Shown here in pieces: positions 17,138-26,700 of a stretch of DNA of 64,000 nucleotides; position 1 is the first letter of the stretch; the number at the start of each line of letters is the position of its first letter. The stretch comes from Nannocystis pusilla (GTDB lineage Bacteria > Myxococcota_A > Polyangia > Nannocystales > Nannocystaceae), in NCBI RefSeq assembly GCF_020073745.1, contig NZ_JAIRAU010000001.1:744001-808000 (forward strand), read 5' to 3'. The notes under the pieces were generated by a model. The model saw nothing but the letters and a program-made list of their open reading frames with translations. It ran no database searches and had not been told where the DNA came from. The position numbers were made by a program, and so were the translations under genes.

Positions 17138-18229
17138 ATGGGCAGCGCGAGACGGATCTGCGCGGGTGTCTTCGTGCTGGCGCAGGCGACGTGCGTCGAG
17201 CCGCAGGCACCCGGAGCGAGCACGGCCACGACCTCGACCGGAGAGCCGGCGACGACCGAGGCGCCGCCCGACGAGCCTGACACGACGTCGACCACGGACG
17301 TCGTCGAGCCCACGACCACGACCACGACGACCTCCGGTGACGTGCCGACGACGGGCGCGCCGGGGCCGATGTGCGGCGACGGAGTGATCGACCCCGGCGA
17401 GACGTGCGACCTCGGGGCCGACAACTCGAACAACGGGGCGTGCACGATGATGTGTCACCCGGCGGTGTGCGGCGACGGGCTGTTGTGGATCGGCGAGGAG
17501 GCGTGCGACTTCGGCCCGGGCAACGTCGGCAGCTACGGCGGCTGCACGCCGGAGTGCGAGCTCGCCCCGTACTGCGGCGACGGCGACGTCGACGCCGGCC
17601 ACGAGGAGTGCGACCTCGCGGCGCTGAACGGCACGGGCATGAGCCTCGGCGAGGACGCGGCTTGTAGCGCCTTTTGCGGCTGGGTCGGCCGGATCGGGTT
17701 CGTGACGAGCGCGGTCTTCGACGGCGCGCTCGGCGGGCTGTCCGGCGCCGATCTGCAGTGCATCAACCTCGCCGAGGCGGCGGGCCTTGCCAACGCGGAT
17801 ACGTTCCGGGCCTGGTTGAGCGACGGGGTCGACTCGCCGCTGACCCGCTTCGAGCAGATCGAGCTCGCGGGCGTGCCATACGTGCTGCTCAGCGGCCGGG
17901 TGATCGCCGACGACTTTGCCGAGCTGGTGACCGACGGGCCGCGCACGGGGATCTCGATGACCGAGCTCGGCACGTCGATCTTCCAGAAGTTGGTGTGGAC
18001 CAACACCGACCCGTTCGGCGAGGTGTTCAGCGCCAGCGAGCACTGCTCAGGGTGGACGGTCGCCGACCCGGGGGCCAGTGTGCGCATCGGCATGAATGCT
18101 CCATCAGTGGAGGCCGGGCCAGAGTGGGACGCGTGGCAGCAGCAGCGGCACTGGACCAGCGCGCTGCAGTCGACATGTCACAAGCCGCGGCGGCTGTACT
18201 GCTTCGAGGACGGCTGGCGCGAGGATTGA
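17138..18229 (+). CDS. Cys-rich exported protein with CGDG repeats (paralogue 2)
   Basis: A 363-residue exported protein. The N-terminal hydrophobic part ends AQATCVEP, a poor lipobox, so lipidation is uncertain. After a Thr-rich linker there are three CGDG-type repeats (CGDGVIDPGETCDLG, CGDGLLWIGEEACDFG, CGDGDVDAGHEECDLA). The C-terminal domain starts IGFVTSAVFDGALGGLSGADLQC and ends RLYCFEDG, like the upstream paralogue. It converges with the FG-GAP gene with only 6 bases between stops. A GACATGTC repeat core lies at 18172-18179. The function is unknown. Confidence 0.75.
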   Translation: MGSARRICAGVFVLAQATCVEPQAPGASTATTSTGEPATTEAPPDEPDTTSTTDVVEPTTTTTTTSGDVPTTGAPGPMCGDGVIDPGETCDLGADNSNNGACTMMCHPAVCGDGLLWIGEEACDFGPGNVGSYGGCTPECELAPYCGDGDVDAGHEECDLAALNGTGMSLGEDAACSAFCGWVGRIGFVTSAVFDGALGGLSGADLQCINLAEAAGLANADTFRAWLSDGVDSPLTRFEQIELAGVPYVLLSGRVIADDFAELVTDGPRTGISMTELGTSIFQKLVWTNTDPFGEVFSASEHCSGWTVADPGASVRIGMNAPSVEAGPEWDAWQQQRHWTSALQSTCHKPRRLYCFEDGWRED

Positions 18230-18235
18230 GACAGG

Positions 18236-20782
18236 TCAGAGCGCGACCTGGGCCTCGACGGCGGCGGCGACGCGGAGGGTGAAGACGGGGCTCTGGTAGA
18301 CGCGGTAGCCGCCCTGGAGGCCGCCGTCGACGAAGCCGGCGCCGGCGAGGTCGGCGACGAGGACGCCGCCTGCGCCGTCGACGGTGACGGTGTGTGTCCG
18401 CGGGGACATGGCCCGAAGGTCACGCCACTCGAGCGTGAGGGTGTTGTCGGCGCCGAGGTCGACGACCTCGATGTCGACGAGGTCGAGGTCGGAGCGGGCG
18501 GTGAGGTCGAGGTGCTGGGCCTGGCCGGTGAGGCGGAGGGTGTCGACGCCGGTGCCGCCGTCGACGCGGACGAAGCTCGGCGCGGCGCAGCGGACCTCGT
18601 CGTCGCCGGCGCCGGCGTAGACGACGTCGGCGCCGTCGACGGTGACGACGTCGTTGCCGCGGCCGGCGATCAACGACTCGCCCATGGCGGTGCCGGGGAT
18701 GTTGTCCGCACCTGACCCGTAGGACATGTAGGAGGCGCCGCTGAAGTTGCCGCCGAACACGACGTAGCTGCGGCCGGCGTCGTCGCCCTTGCCGTCGTTG
18801 CCGCGGGCGCCGACGATCACGTCGGCGTGGCCGTCGCCGTTGACGTCGCCGGCGGGGGCGACGGCGAAGCCGCAGTAGTCCTCCATGGCCTCGCCGCTGA
18901 CGGCGAAGCCGCCGTCGCCGTTGGCGATCCACGCGAGCGAGACAGTGGTGGCGTCGGGGCCGCCGAACACGACGTGGCCGGCCCCGGAGTCGCCGCCGTG
19001 CGGGTTGGCGCCGGGCGAACCGACGAACACGTCGTCGTAGCCGTCGCCGTCGACGTCGCCGGCGCGCTCGACCGAGGTGCCGGCGTAGTCGCGGCCCTGC
19101 ACGCCGTTGAGGGTGAAGCCGGTGGGGGTCTGGGCCAGCTGCTTGAGCGGGCCGGAGGCGAGGTCGGGGCCGCCGAAGACGACGTAGGCGCGGCCGGAGT
19201 CCTCGGAGGGAGCGTCGGCCAGCGGGGCGCCGACGATGATGTCGGTGAAGCCGTCGCCGTCGACGTCGCCGGCGCCCGCGACCGCGAAGCCGGCGCGGTC
19301 GTAGGCCGCGGCGCCGTCGAAGCTGCGCCCACCGACGTCGGCGGCGACGTCGGCGAGCAGCACCGGGACGGCGTCGGTCTTGCCGAACACGACGTAGGCC
19401 CGCCCGGCGCTGTCGCCCGCGGTGTCGTGGCCGTAGGCGCCGACGATGATGTCCGAAAGGCCATCTCCGTCGACGTCGCCGGCGCCGCCGACGGCGAAGC
19501 CGGCGAAGTCGAGCGCCGCCTCGCCGTGGACGGCGAAGCCGTTGCCGAGGCCGGCGTCGAGGTCGGCCAGCAGGGTGGGCGCGCCGGCGCCGTGGCCGAA
19601 CACGACGTAGGCCGCGCCCGAGAAGGTGCCGCCCGGGTCGGCGCCGTAGGCCCCGACGACCACGTCGGCGAGGCCGTCGCCGTTGACGTCGCCGGCCGCG
19701 GCGACGCTGCGCCCGGCCCCGTCGCCGGCCTTCGCGCCGTGGATCGCAAACCCGCCCGTGCCCGCGGCGACCGCCTCGAGATAGACGGGGTCGGTGTCGC
19801 CCTTGCCGAACACGACGTAGGCCGCGCCCGAGGACGGGCCGTTCGGCGTGGCCTTCGGCGCGCCGATGACGAGGTCGCCGAGGCCGTCGCCGTCGATGTC
19901 GCCGGTGCCGGCGATCGTGGTGCCGGCGAATTCGCCGGGCAGCTGGCCGTAGATGATGAAGCCGCGGTGCTGCTCCTCGATCTTGCTCAGCGCGATCGCC
20001 TCGCCGCCGACCTGGCCGTGGACGACGTAGATCCGCCCGGTGTTGCCGTCGGCGTTGCGGGCCGCGACGACGAGGTCGCCGAGGCCGTCGCCGTCGAGGT
20101 CGCCGACCGAGTGCACGCTGCGCCCGGAGTAGTGGCCCGGCGCCTGGCCGTCGATGACGAAGCCGCCGTGGCCGTCGCCGACGTACTCGAGGTCGATCGC
20201 GGTCGGCCGCACGTCGATGCGCGCGGGGGCCTGAGCGAAGCCGTCCTTGCCGTCCCAGATCTTGTAGACGAACGTGTCGCTGCCCCACAGCTCGGGCGGC
20301 GGCTGGTAGGTGAAGGAGCCGTCGGCGAGGGCGGTGTTCTTGGCGCCGCCGGGGGTGATCGGGTCGGCGGCGATGAGGCTCAGCGGGTCGCCGTCGTTGT
20401 CGTAGTCGTTCTCGAGCAGCCCCTCGGCGGCGCCGACGGCGAGCGCCTGCTTGGACTTGGTGACGTAGTAGTCGACGAGCGCGACCGGCGGCGTGTTGCC
20501 GGGCTCGACGCCGGTGGTGGCGGTCTCGGTGGTGGCGGTGCCGGTGGTCGGCGGCTCGCCGGTGGTCGGGACCGGGTCGGTGGTCGGCGCAGGACCGGTG
20601 CCGGTGGTGCCGACGCCGGTGGTCGGGGTCTCGGTGTCGCTCTCGCCGCTGGTGTCCGTGGTCCCGCCGGTGCTGGTCTGCATGCCGGCGGTCGCCTGCG
20701 TGGTGGTGTCGTCGTCGGTGCACCCGACCGGAACGGCGAGCGAGAGCGCCGCGAAGGCGCGGCGGAGCGGCAAGCGCAGCAT
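18236..20782 (-). CDS. FG-GAP (integrin alpha-like) repeat lipoprotein
   Basis: An 848-residue surface protein. The start at 20782 gives a lipoprotein signal ending VPVGC, with AAGGTGG upstream. A long Thr/Gly/Pro linker precedes a cadherin-like Ig unit (VDYYVTKSKQALAVGAAEGLL to FVYKIWDGKDG). About seven FG-GAP blades follow, each with the calcium loop DxDGDGxxD (for example GDLDGDGLGDLVVAA and GDVNGDGLADVVVGA), probably forming a beta-propeller. The last 150 residues contain GRGNDVVTVDGADVVYAGAGDDEV, like calcium-binding RTX/hemolysin repeats. It probably acts in surface adhesion. The codon usage is GC-extreme, as in the neighbours. Confidence 0.9.
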   Translation of the reverse strand: MLRLPLRRAFAALSLAVPVGCTDDDTTTQATAGMQTSTGGTTDTSGESDTETPTTGVGTTGTGPAPTTDPVPTTGEPPTTGTATTETATTGVEPGNTPPVALVDYYVTKSKQALAVGAAEGLLENDYDNDGDPLSLIAADPITPGGAKNTALADGSFTYQPPPELWGSDTFVYKIWDGKDGFAQAPARIDVRPTAIDLEYVGDGHGGFVIDGQAPGHYSGRSVHSVGDLDGDGLGDLVVAARNADGNTGRIYVVHGQVGGEAIALSKIEEQHRGFIIYGQLPGEFAGTTIAGTGDIDGDGLGDLVIGAPKATPNGPSSGAAYVVFGKGDTDPVYLEAVAAGTGGFAIHGAKAGDGAGRSVAAAGDVNGDGLADVVVGAYGADPGGTFSGAAYVVFGHGAGAPTLLADLDAGLGNGFAVHGEAALDFAGFAVGGAGDVDGDGLSDIIVGAYGHDTAGDSAGRAYVVFGKTDAVPVLLADVAADVGGRSFDGAAAYDRAGFAVAGAGDVDGDGFTDIIVGAPLADAPSEDSGRAYVVFGGPDLASGPLKQLAQTPTGFTLNGVQGRDYAGTSVERAGDVDGDGYDDVFVGSPGANPHGGDSGAGHVVFGGPDATTVSLAWIANGDGGFAVSGEAMEDYCGFAVAPAGDVNGDGHADVIVGARGNDGKGDDAGRSYVVFGGNFSGASYMSYGSGADNIPGTAMGESLIAGRGNDVVTVDGADVVYAGAGDDEVRCAAPSFVRVDGGTGVDTLRLTGQAQHLDLTARSDLDLVDIEVVDLGADNTLTLEWRDLRAMSPRTHTVTVDGAGGVLVADLAGAGFVDGGLQGGYRVYQSPVFTLRVAAAVEAQVAL

Positions 20783-20927
20783 GGTGACGACCACCTTATC
20801 GGACCCGGCACGCCGGCGCACGCGCGGAATCGATCCGCTCGCCCGGACGCGGTTCGGCGGCCCGCGAAGGCCGTGGCCGAGCGTCCCGGAATCTCTCATG
20901 ATGAGTCCGCAGCTTGGAGATTAGGTC

Positions 20928-22199
20928 ATGACGCAGATCGCCCCTCCCCATCCCCGCGCGTTCGCGCTCGTGCTCGCGCTGGCGAGCGTGACCCCCGCCT
21001 GCGGCGACTCCGACGGCCAGAGCTCCGGCCTGTCCGTCGGCGGCACGCAGCCGACCTCCGCCACCGAAGGCACCGAGACGACGCCCGGGACGAGCACTGT
21101 CTCTTCGACCATGTCCGAACCGACAGAGACGGAGGGGACCGCGAGCGCGACCGGGACGACGACCGACGCGGTCGACCCACCGACCACCGGACCGGACCCG
21201 ACCACGACCACGACGGTCGACCCGACGACGACGACGACGACGACGACGACCGGCGAGGAGACCAGCACCGGCAGCACGACGACGCCGCCCGACAAGATCC
21301 CCTGCGACACCGAGGAGACCGAGGTCGTGCCGGTGCCGCCGAGCGTGCTGCTCATCCTCGACAAGTCGGGCTCGATGTCGATGGAGAAGTGGGACCACGA
21401 CGACAAGCCCGCGACCCCGACGGTGACCCGCTGGCACAGCCTCCACGAGGTGGTCTCGGGCGTGGTGACGATGTTCGACGCGGTGGTCCACTTCGGCGTG
21501 AAGCTCTACCCGAAGATCGACGCCGGCTCGTTCGTGAACGTCGGCGCATGCGTGGTCAACCCCGGCGTCGAGGTCCCGATCGCGCCGATGAACGCGGCCG
21601 CGGTGCTGGCCGGCATCCCGGCGATCGACTACGAGGTGCTCGGCGGCACTCCCATGGAGACCGGCCTCAAGCGCGGCTTCGAGTATTTGAAGATGCTCGA
21701 CCCGAACCTGCCGCGGTTCGCCATCCTCGTGGCCGACGGCGAGATCTCCGACACCTGCGCCGGCGAGAACTTCCTCGAGGCCCAGGCCGCCGTCGAGGAG
21801 ACGTTCGTCGACTTCGATATCCCGACCTACGTGGTCGGCATCGACGTCGACCCCTCCACCAGCGAACAGCTGGCCGCGCTGGCGGTCGCCGGCGGCAAGC
21901 CGAAGCCCGGGCCCGAACCCTTCTACCAGACGAGCAACCAAACCGAGCTGCAGGCGGCGATCTCGCAGATCGTCAAGGACACGCTGAGCTGCGTGATCGC
22001 GGTCGACCCGGCCCCGAGCGAGCCGGAGCTGTTCGAGGTGCACGTCGACGGACAGCAGGTGCCCGAGGTCGCAAGCTGCGATCAGGACGGCTTCGTGTGG
22101 AGCGTGCCGCACTCCGAGGTCACGCTGTGCGGGGCGGCTTGCGAGGCGCTCAAGGAGACGGGCAAGGTGCAGGCGCTTTATTTCTGCACGCCGGGGTGA
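20928..22199 (+). CDS. VWA-domain lipoprotein (paralogue B)
   Basis: A 423-residue lipoprotein; the signal ends ASVTPACGD, followed by a Thr-rich linker of about 100 residues. The VWA domain has LLILDKSGSM with its Asp at residue 145, GGTPMETGLKRGF and AILVADGE. The C-terminal part from CVIAVDPAPSEPELFEVHVDG to QALYFC aligns by eye with the end of the protein at 2414-3709, making them paralogues. Divergent from the FG-GAP gene with a 145-base gap. The function is unknown. Confidence 0.85.
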   Translation: MTQIAPPHPRAFALVLALASVTPACGDSDGQSSGLSVGGTQPTSATEGTETTPGTSTVSSTMSEPTETEGTASATGTTTDAVDPPTTGPDPTTTTTVDPTTTTTTTTTGEETSTGSTTTPPDKIPCDTEETEVVPVPPSVLLILDKSGSMSMEKWDHDDKPATPTVTRWHSLHEVVSGVVTMFDAVVHFGVKLYPKIDAGSFVNVGACVVNPGVEVPIAPMNAAAVLAGIPAIDYEVLGGTPMETGLKRGFEYLKMLDPNLPRFAILVADGEISDTCAGENFLEAQAAVEETFVDFDIPTYVVGIDVDPSTSEQLAALAVAGGKPKPGPEPFYQTSNQTELQAAISQIVKDTLSCVIAVDPAPSEPELFEVHVDGQQVPEVASCDQDGFVWSVPHSEVTLCGAACEALKETGKVQALYFCTPG

Positions 22200-22231
22200 C
22201 GGGAACCCGGCGCTCGTCTGCAGGGCGGCGT

Positions 22232-22320
22232 GCGCGAGACGTCGCCGCTGCGCGGGACGGGGGCGCGCGCGCAGGCTATCGCAGGGCCGCGCGCGAGACG
22301 TCGCCGCTGCGCGGGGCGGG
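22232..22320. repeat. Direct repeat, 59-base period
   Basis: A 25-base identical stretch starting GCGCGAGACGTCGCCGCTGC occurs at 22232 and again at 22291, with partly conserved flanks. It follows the VWA gene in a 381-base stretch (22200-22580) without any supported gene. Confidence 0.6.
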
Positions 22321-22407
22321 GCCGCGGAGAACCTGGTGGGGCGGGCCGGGCGTGGCGAGAACGGGTCCCGTCGCGACGCGAGACCTGCCATGCCTTGTCC
22401 TGCCTGA

Positions 22408-22473
22408 ACCCCCTCAAGACGCTCCAAACCCCGGCCCCTCCGTTTCCTGGCCAGGACCGCGTCTTGAGGGGGT
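22408..22473. repeat. Perfect 15-bp inverted repeat around a 36-base loop
   Basis: ACCCCCTCAAGACGC (22408-22422) is the exact reverse complement of GCGTCTTGAGGGGGT (22459-22473). The loop contains the palindrome CCTGGCCAGG (22446-22455). It might be a terminator, an RNA structure or a small mobile-repeat relic. Confidence 0.7.
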
Positions 22474-22514
22474 GAACTTGCGCCCGCTCATGCCCTCCTG
22501 AGCCCGATTCTGCT

Positions 22515-22551
22515 TGGCAACGGCCCTTCCTGGCAACGGCCTGGCAACGGC
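22515..22551 (+). repeat. Three short direct repeats TGGCAACGGC
   Basis: TGGCAACGGC occurs three times within 37 bases (about 22515, 22531 and 22542). The last two form CTGGCAACGGC-CTGGCAACGGC, nearly matched by 53390-53411 at the end of the integrase gene. Confidence 0.6.
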
Positions 22552-22580
22552 ACTTGCGCGATTTCGCGCCGCTTCTCGCA

Positions 22581-22943
22581 TCAGTGGGGACAGGACTTGG
22601 CGGGAAGGGCTGGATCAATTGTGCATGAAATCGAGAGAGTTTTGTGTGCTGGGTCCCAGGGATCTCTGGGCTCCGAAACATCGGATTCAAAAATCTTGGC
22701 CGTGCACTCCAGGACGTGCTCGATGCTCAGCCCCACAGCCGAAGCCAGCCGCTCGCAGGCCTGGGCACATCTCGCGTCGTTGTCGTCCTCCGACTCTCGA
22801 ATCGCGTCAAGTGAAGCGCCTTCGAGTTTCCCTTCCAATTCTTCCGGCGTCTCCGGATCGGGCAGTTCATGGCAACACCCGAAGTGGGGCGCCAAGAAGA
22901 TGGCGAGGCTGACAACCTGGTGAAGAGCGCTGCGTGAACGCAT
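22581..22943 (-). CDS. Small Cys-containing exported protein, unknown
   Basis: A 120-residue protein with a plausible signal segment (MRSRSALHQVVSLAIFLAPHFGCCHE), then an acidic, helical body with several Cys. Base composition is clearly lower in GC than the flanks, which fits recent arrival. A perfect TTGACA lies upstream on the same strand. No family was recognised; it could also be a chance frame, but the composition of the translation looks protein-like. Confidence 0.55.
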   Translation of the reverse strand: MRSRSALHQVVSLAIFLAPHFGCCHELPDPETPEELEGKLEGASLDAIRESEDDNDARCAQACERLASAVGLSIEHVLECTAKIFESDVSEPRDPWDPAHKTLSISCTIDPALPAKSCPH

Positions 22944-22948
22944 GCAAC

Positions 22949-22977
22949 AACTGGAAGCGCGTCACGGCAAATGTCAA
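22949..22977 (-). promoter_or_regulatory. Possible promoter of the small exported protein gene
   Basis: On the minus strand TTGACA (22977-22972) is followed after 17 bases by CCAGTT (22954-22949), which is a poor -10. The start codon would lie only 5 bases further on. Confidence 0.3.
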
Positions 22978-23042
22978 GTAGCGTTGGTCCTCGCGGTCAC
23001 TGCACGGCTTCGCAGCGGGCGCGGTAGCGGCGGAGCATCGCG

Positions 23043-23237
23043 TTGAGGCCGTCGGTCGCGGGCCCGTCGCGCACCACGACGGGCGGCGACCCGGGCACGG
23101 GCGGAGCGACGGGCACGGGCACAGGTGGCAGCGGCGGGTGCACCTGCTCGCTTGAGGGCGGCTCGCCGGGGCTGCTCGGGCTGATCGGGTTGGCAGCGCT
23201 GCGACGACGGCGGCGGTCGTCCGGTTGGAAATTTGAC
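23043..23237 (+). pseudogene. Remnant of a MYXO-CTERM protein tail
   Basis: This frame encodes a Gly/Thr linker (GTGGATGTGTGGSGG), then CTCSLEGG, a hydrophobic stretch LLGLIGLAAL and RRRRR. That is the signature of a MYXO-CTERM sorting tail, in which a Cys-containing motif, a membrane helix and an Arg cluster anchor myxobacterial surface proteins. There is no start or body upstream (a stop lies at 23025), and the natural stop after the Arg cluster is lost, so the frame runs on. It is therefore a 3' fragment. The opposite strand also holds a C-terminus-like end (reading GLNAMLRRYRARCEAVQ and a stop at about 22999), perhaps a second remnant. Confidence 0.45.
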
Positions 23238-23269
23238 GCTCGCCGCTGCCGCGATCCACGTTCTCTTGA

Positions 23270-23638
23270 ATGGGCAAGACCACTGAGGAAGCGATGGCCG
23301 AACGGGCGCAGATGCTCCGCGCGCTCCTACCCAACGGCATATCCGACAGCCTCACGCAGCGTGAGCTCGACGCCACCATGCTCGAGATCATGCACGACGC
23401 CAAGGTGCCGCTGGAGTACGCCTACGCGTACATGAAGACCAAGCGGCTCGTCACCGAAGAGAACATGCAGCACCTCAGCGACGAGGAGCTCGAGGAGTGG
23501 AACCTGGCAGTCGAGGATTACCTCGCCAACCCGGACCCAAGCCGCATCCCGAAGCCGGGCGACCCGTCGCCATACGACATGCCCGACCCGCCGCCGCGCA
23601 CACGACATGGCCGGTCTCGGTGGAAGCGGCGCCGGTAG
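23270..23638 (+). CDS. Small soluble protein of unknown function
   Basis: A 122-residue, charged and mostly helical protein starting MGKTTEEAMAERAQML. The central part (QRELDATMLEIMHDAKVPLEYAYAYMKTKRLVTEENMQHLSDEELEEW) is strongly protein-like. The tail is Pro-rich and basic. No signal peptide, no membrane segment and no recognised domain. It is followed 114 bases later by the kinase gene; a shared role is possible but not shown. Confidence 0.65.
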   Translation: MGKTTEEAMAERAQMLRALLPNGISDSLTQRELDATMLEIMHDAKVPLEYAYAYMKTKRLVTEENMQHLSDEELEEWNLAVEDYLANPDPSRIPKPGDPSPYDMPDPPPRTRHGRSRWKRRR

Positions 23639-23752
23639 TTCACGGAGCGGCCGGCAGAACGTTGGTCCAGGCGCATGGCCTTGCGTACATGATGGTATGT
23701 TCAGGTCATCGGGGCCAACCTGGAGTGATGGGCTTGTGGCAACGTGGGCGCG

Positions 23753-26700
23753 ATGCAGCCCCCACCGAGCACCGACCGGCAGCCGCGTCCCCAGAACGAC
23801 TCCACGCCGCCGGCCTGCGGGCCGACAGATGAGCGGCGCATCGTCGGCGGACACTTCGAGCTCGGCGAGCTGCTCGGGTTGGGGGGCACCTCGAGCGTGT
23901 ACGCGTGCAAGGGATTCGACGCCGCGATCAAGATCTTCGACAGCGTTGACGAGGATGCCCGACGCCGCTTCCTCGATGAAGGCCGGCTGCTCACGCGCCT
24001 GCGACACCCGCACCTTGTGCATGTGATCGCGGTCGGCGAGACCGACACGGGCGCGCCGTACATGGTGCTCGAGCGGTTCGGCGAGAACCTCGACAGGCGG
24101 GTGCGACGAGACGGTCCACTCCCGTGGCTCGAGGTCGTCGAGCTGATCGCCCAGGTCGCCAGCGCGCTCGCCGCTCTCCATCAGCTCGGCGTGATCCACC
24201 GCGACGTGAAGCCCAACAACATCGTCACGGTCAAGAGCGCGACGGGCGAGCCGTTTGTCAAGCTGATCGACCTCGGAGGTGCCAAGGTCGAGGACTGGCG
24301 GCGCGTGCAGGGGTCCGATAGCGAGCCCGTGACGGGCCATCAGACCGAGGTGGGTGTGTTCGTCGGCACGGCGGGTTTCTTCCCGCCGGAGGCAGGCTTC
24401 GTGCGGCCAACCCCTGGCTTCGACGTGTTCGGGCTCGGGGCGACGATCTACGTTCTCTGCACCGGCGAGCTGCCGAACCACATCGCCTACCGACCGATGC
24501 GCGAGGCTCGCCCGGAGTGTGGCGCGCCGCCCGAACTCGAGGCCCTGGTCGTGGACGCGATGGCCCTGACGCCCGAGGACCGGATCGCCAGCGTCGCCGA
24601 ATTCCAGCGCCGCCTCGAGCGGGTTCGGGCGGCGGCCCGGTTGCCTCTCGTGGGCGCGGGCTCCCCGCGACCTCCGAACTCGCACGGCTGGACCTTCTAC
24701 ACGACGGCGGGCGAAGGCGACGCCACGCCGACGGCGGGGGTACCTGCGGGCCGGCGAGCGCTCGCCAGTCAGCGCATCGGCGACGGGCTCGAGCTCGGCG
24801 AGCTGCTCGGCAGCGGCGGGACGTCGAGCGTGTGGGCGTGCAAGAACCTGAACGTCGCCGTCAAGATCCTCTCGATCGCGGATGACGACGCGCGACGACG
24901 CTTTCTCGATGAGGGCCGGTTGCTCACGCACCTGCGACACCCGCACCTCGTGCAGGTGCTCGCGGTGGGCGAGACCGACACTCGGGCACCGTTCATGGTG
25001 CTCGAGCGACTGACGGGCGAGAACCTCGACGCGCGCCTCAAGCGAGACGGACCGCTGCACTGGCTCGAGGTTGTGGACCAGATGTCGCAGGTGGCGAGCG
25101 CGATCGCTGCGCTCCATCGGGTCGGCGTGATCCACCGCGACGTGAAGCCGGGCAACATCGTCGCGGTCAAGGGCGCCACCGATCGCCCGTTCGTGAAGTT
25201 GATCGATCTCGGCGGCGCCAAGGTCGAGGACTGGCAGCGCGTCCGGACCTCCGACAGCGAGCCCGCGGCACGGCACCCGACCGAGCTGGGCAGGGTCGTC
25301 GGGACGCCCGGGTTCATCCCGCCCGAGGCGGCGCTCGTGCGGCCGACCCCAGGCTTCGACGTCTTCGGGCTCGGCGCGACCATCTTCCTCCTCTGCACCG
25401 GCGAGCTGCCCGACCACCTTGAGTATCGGCCGATGCGCGAGGTCCGGCCCGAGTGTGCCGTCCCGCCCGAGCTCGAGGCGCTGGTCGCCCACGCACTGGC
25501 ACCGCTACCCGAGGACCGGATCGCCAGCATGACCGAGTTCCAGCGCCGCCTCGAGCGTGTCCGCGTGGCCCATGTTGAGGACGACTCGCCGTTCCTCTTC
25601 GAGGGGTGCTACGAGCTGCTCGACATGCTGGGCTCGGGAGCGAAGGGCGAGGTCCACCGCGCATACGACCGCAACGCGGGGCGCTACGTGGCCCTCAAGA
25701 TCCTGGACCCGTCGCTGCGCAACGACGCCGAGGCGCGGCTCCGATTCGTCCGCGAGGCCCGAGCCCTGAGCGCGGTGCAGCACTCGGTGTTGCCGCAGCT
25801 CCTCGAGTGCCGGACGTCGCCGACACACCCGCGGCCCTACCTCGTCATGACCCTCATGCCCGGCAAGCCGGCGAGTGATCTCTACTTCGGCGGCGAGCGC
25901 CTGAAGCCCGCCGACGTGCTCGCGATAGGGAGAGCACTCGCCGGTGCTTTGGCGGCCCTGCACGCGCGCGGGATCCTTCACCGCGACATCCACGGCAACA
26001 ATATTCTCGTCGACCTCGGGAGAGAGCCCACCGCGTCCCTGATCGACGCCGGGATGGTCGAGTTCGAGGCCAAGTTCTACGCGACCACGGCCCAGCGCTA
26101 CCTGACGCCGCCCGAGGCGCGGGTGCAGATCGGCACGGGCGGGCTGGAGACGTTGCCCTGGACCGCGCCCGAAGCCCGCGCCGGCAAGGGTTGGACAGCC
26201 AAGAGCGACGTGTACTCGCTCGGGCTGCAGCTCTATCGGCTCTTGACCGGCGGCAAGAAGCCGGCGCAGCACGAGCACGAGAGATTGGCGTTGTTGAGAA
26301 AACACGCGCCATCATGCCCGCCAGCGCTGGCGGCCGCGATGATGGGCGCACTCGTGGATGACCCTGCGGAGCGGGTGGACACGCAGGGGCTGATCGGGCG
26401 CCTGGAGGCGGCTGCTGACGAGCTGGCGGAGATCGAGGCCGAGGCCATGGCCGCGGCTGCCGACGAGATCGACGAGCGGGTGGTCGACGAGGCTGCCGTC
26501 AGCAGCACACTCGCGGTCGAGGCCGAGGCTGGGAACGCACGCGCGACCGGGACCATGCCAGCCATCATCGTGCCCGAGCTCGACAAGCCGCTGGCGCTGA
26601 TTCAGCCGGTGTTACCGCCGCCGCTCGACGATGGAGTGCAGGGAGGTGCATCGCCGGTGTTTACGCCCCCGGCGGTGAGGCGGCGCGCGTTGATCGGTGA

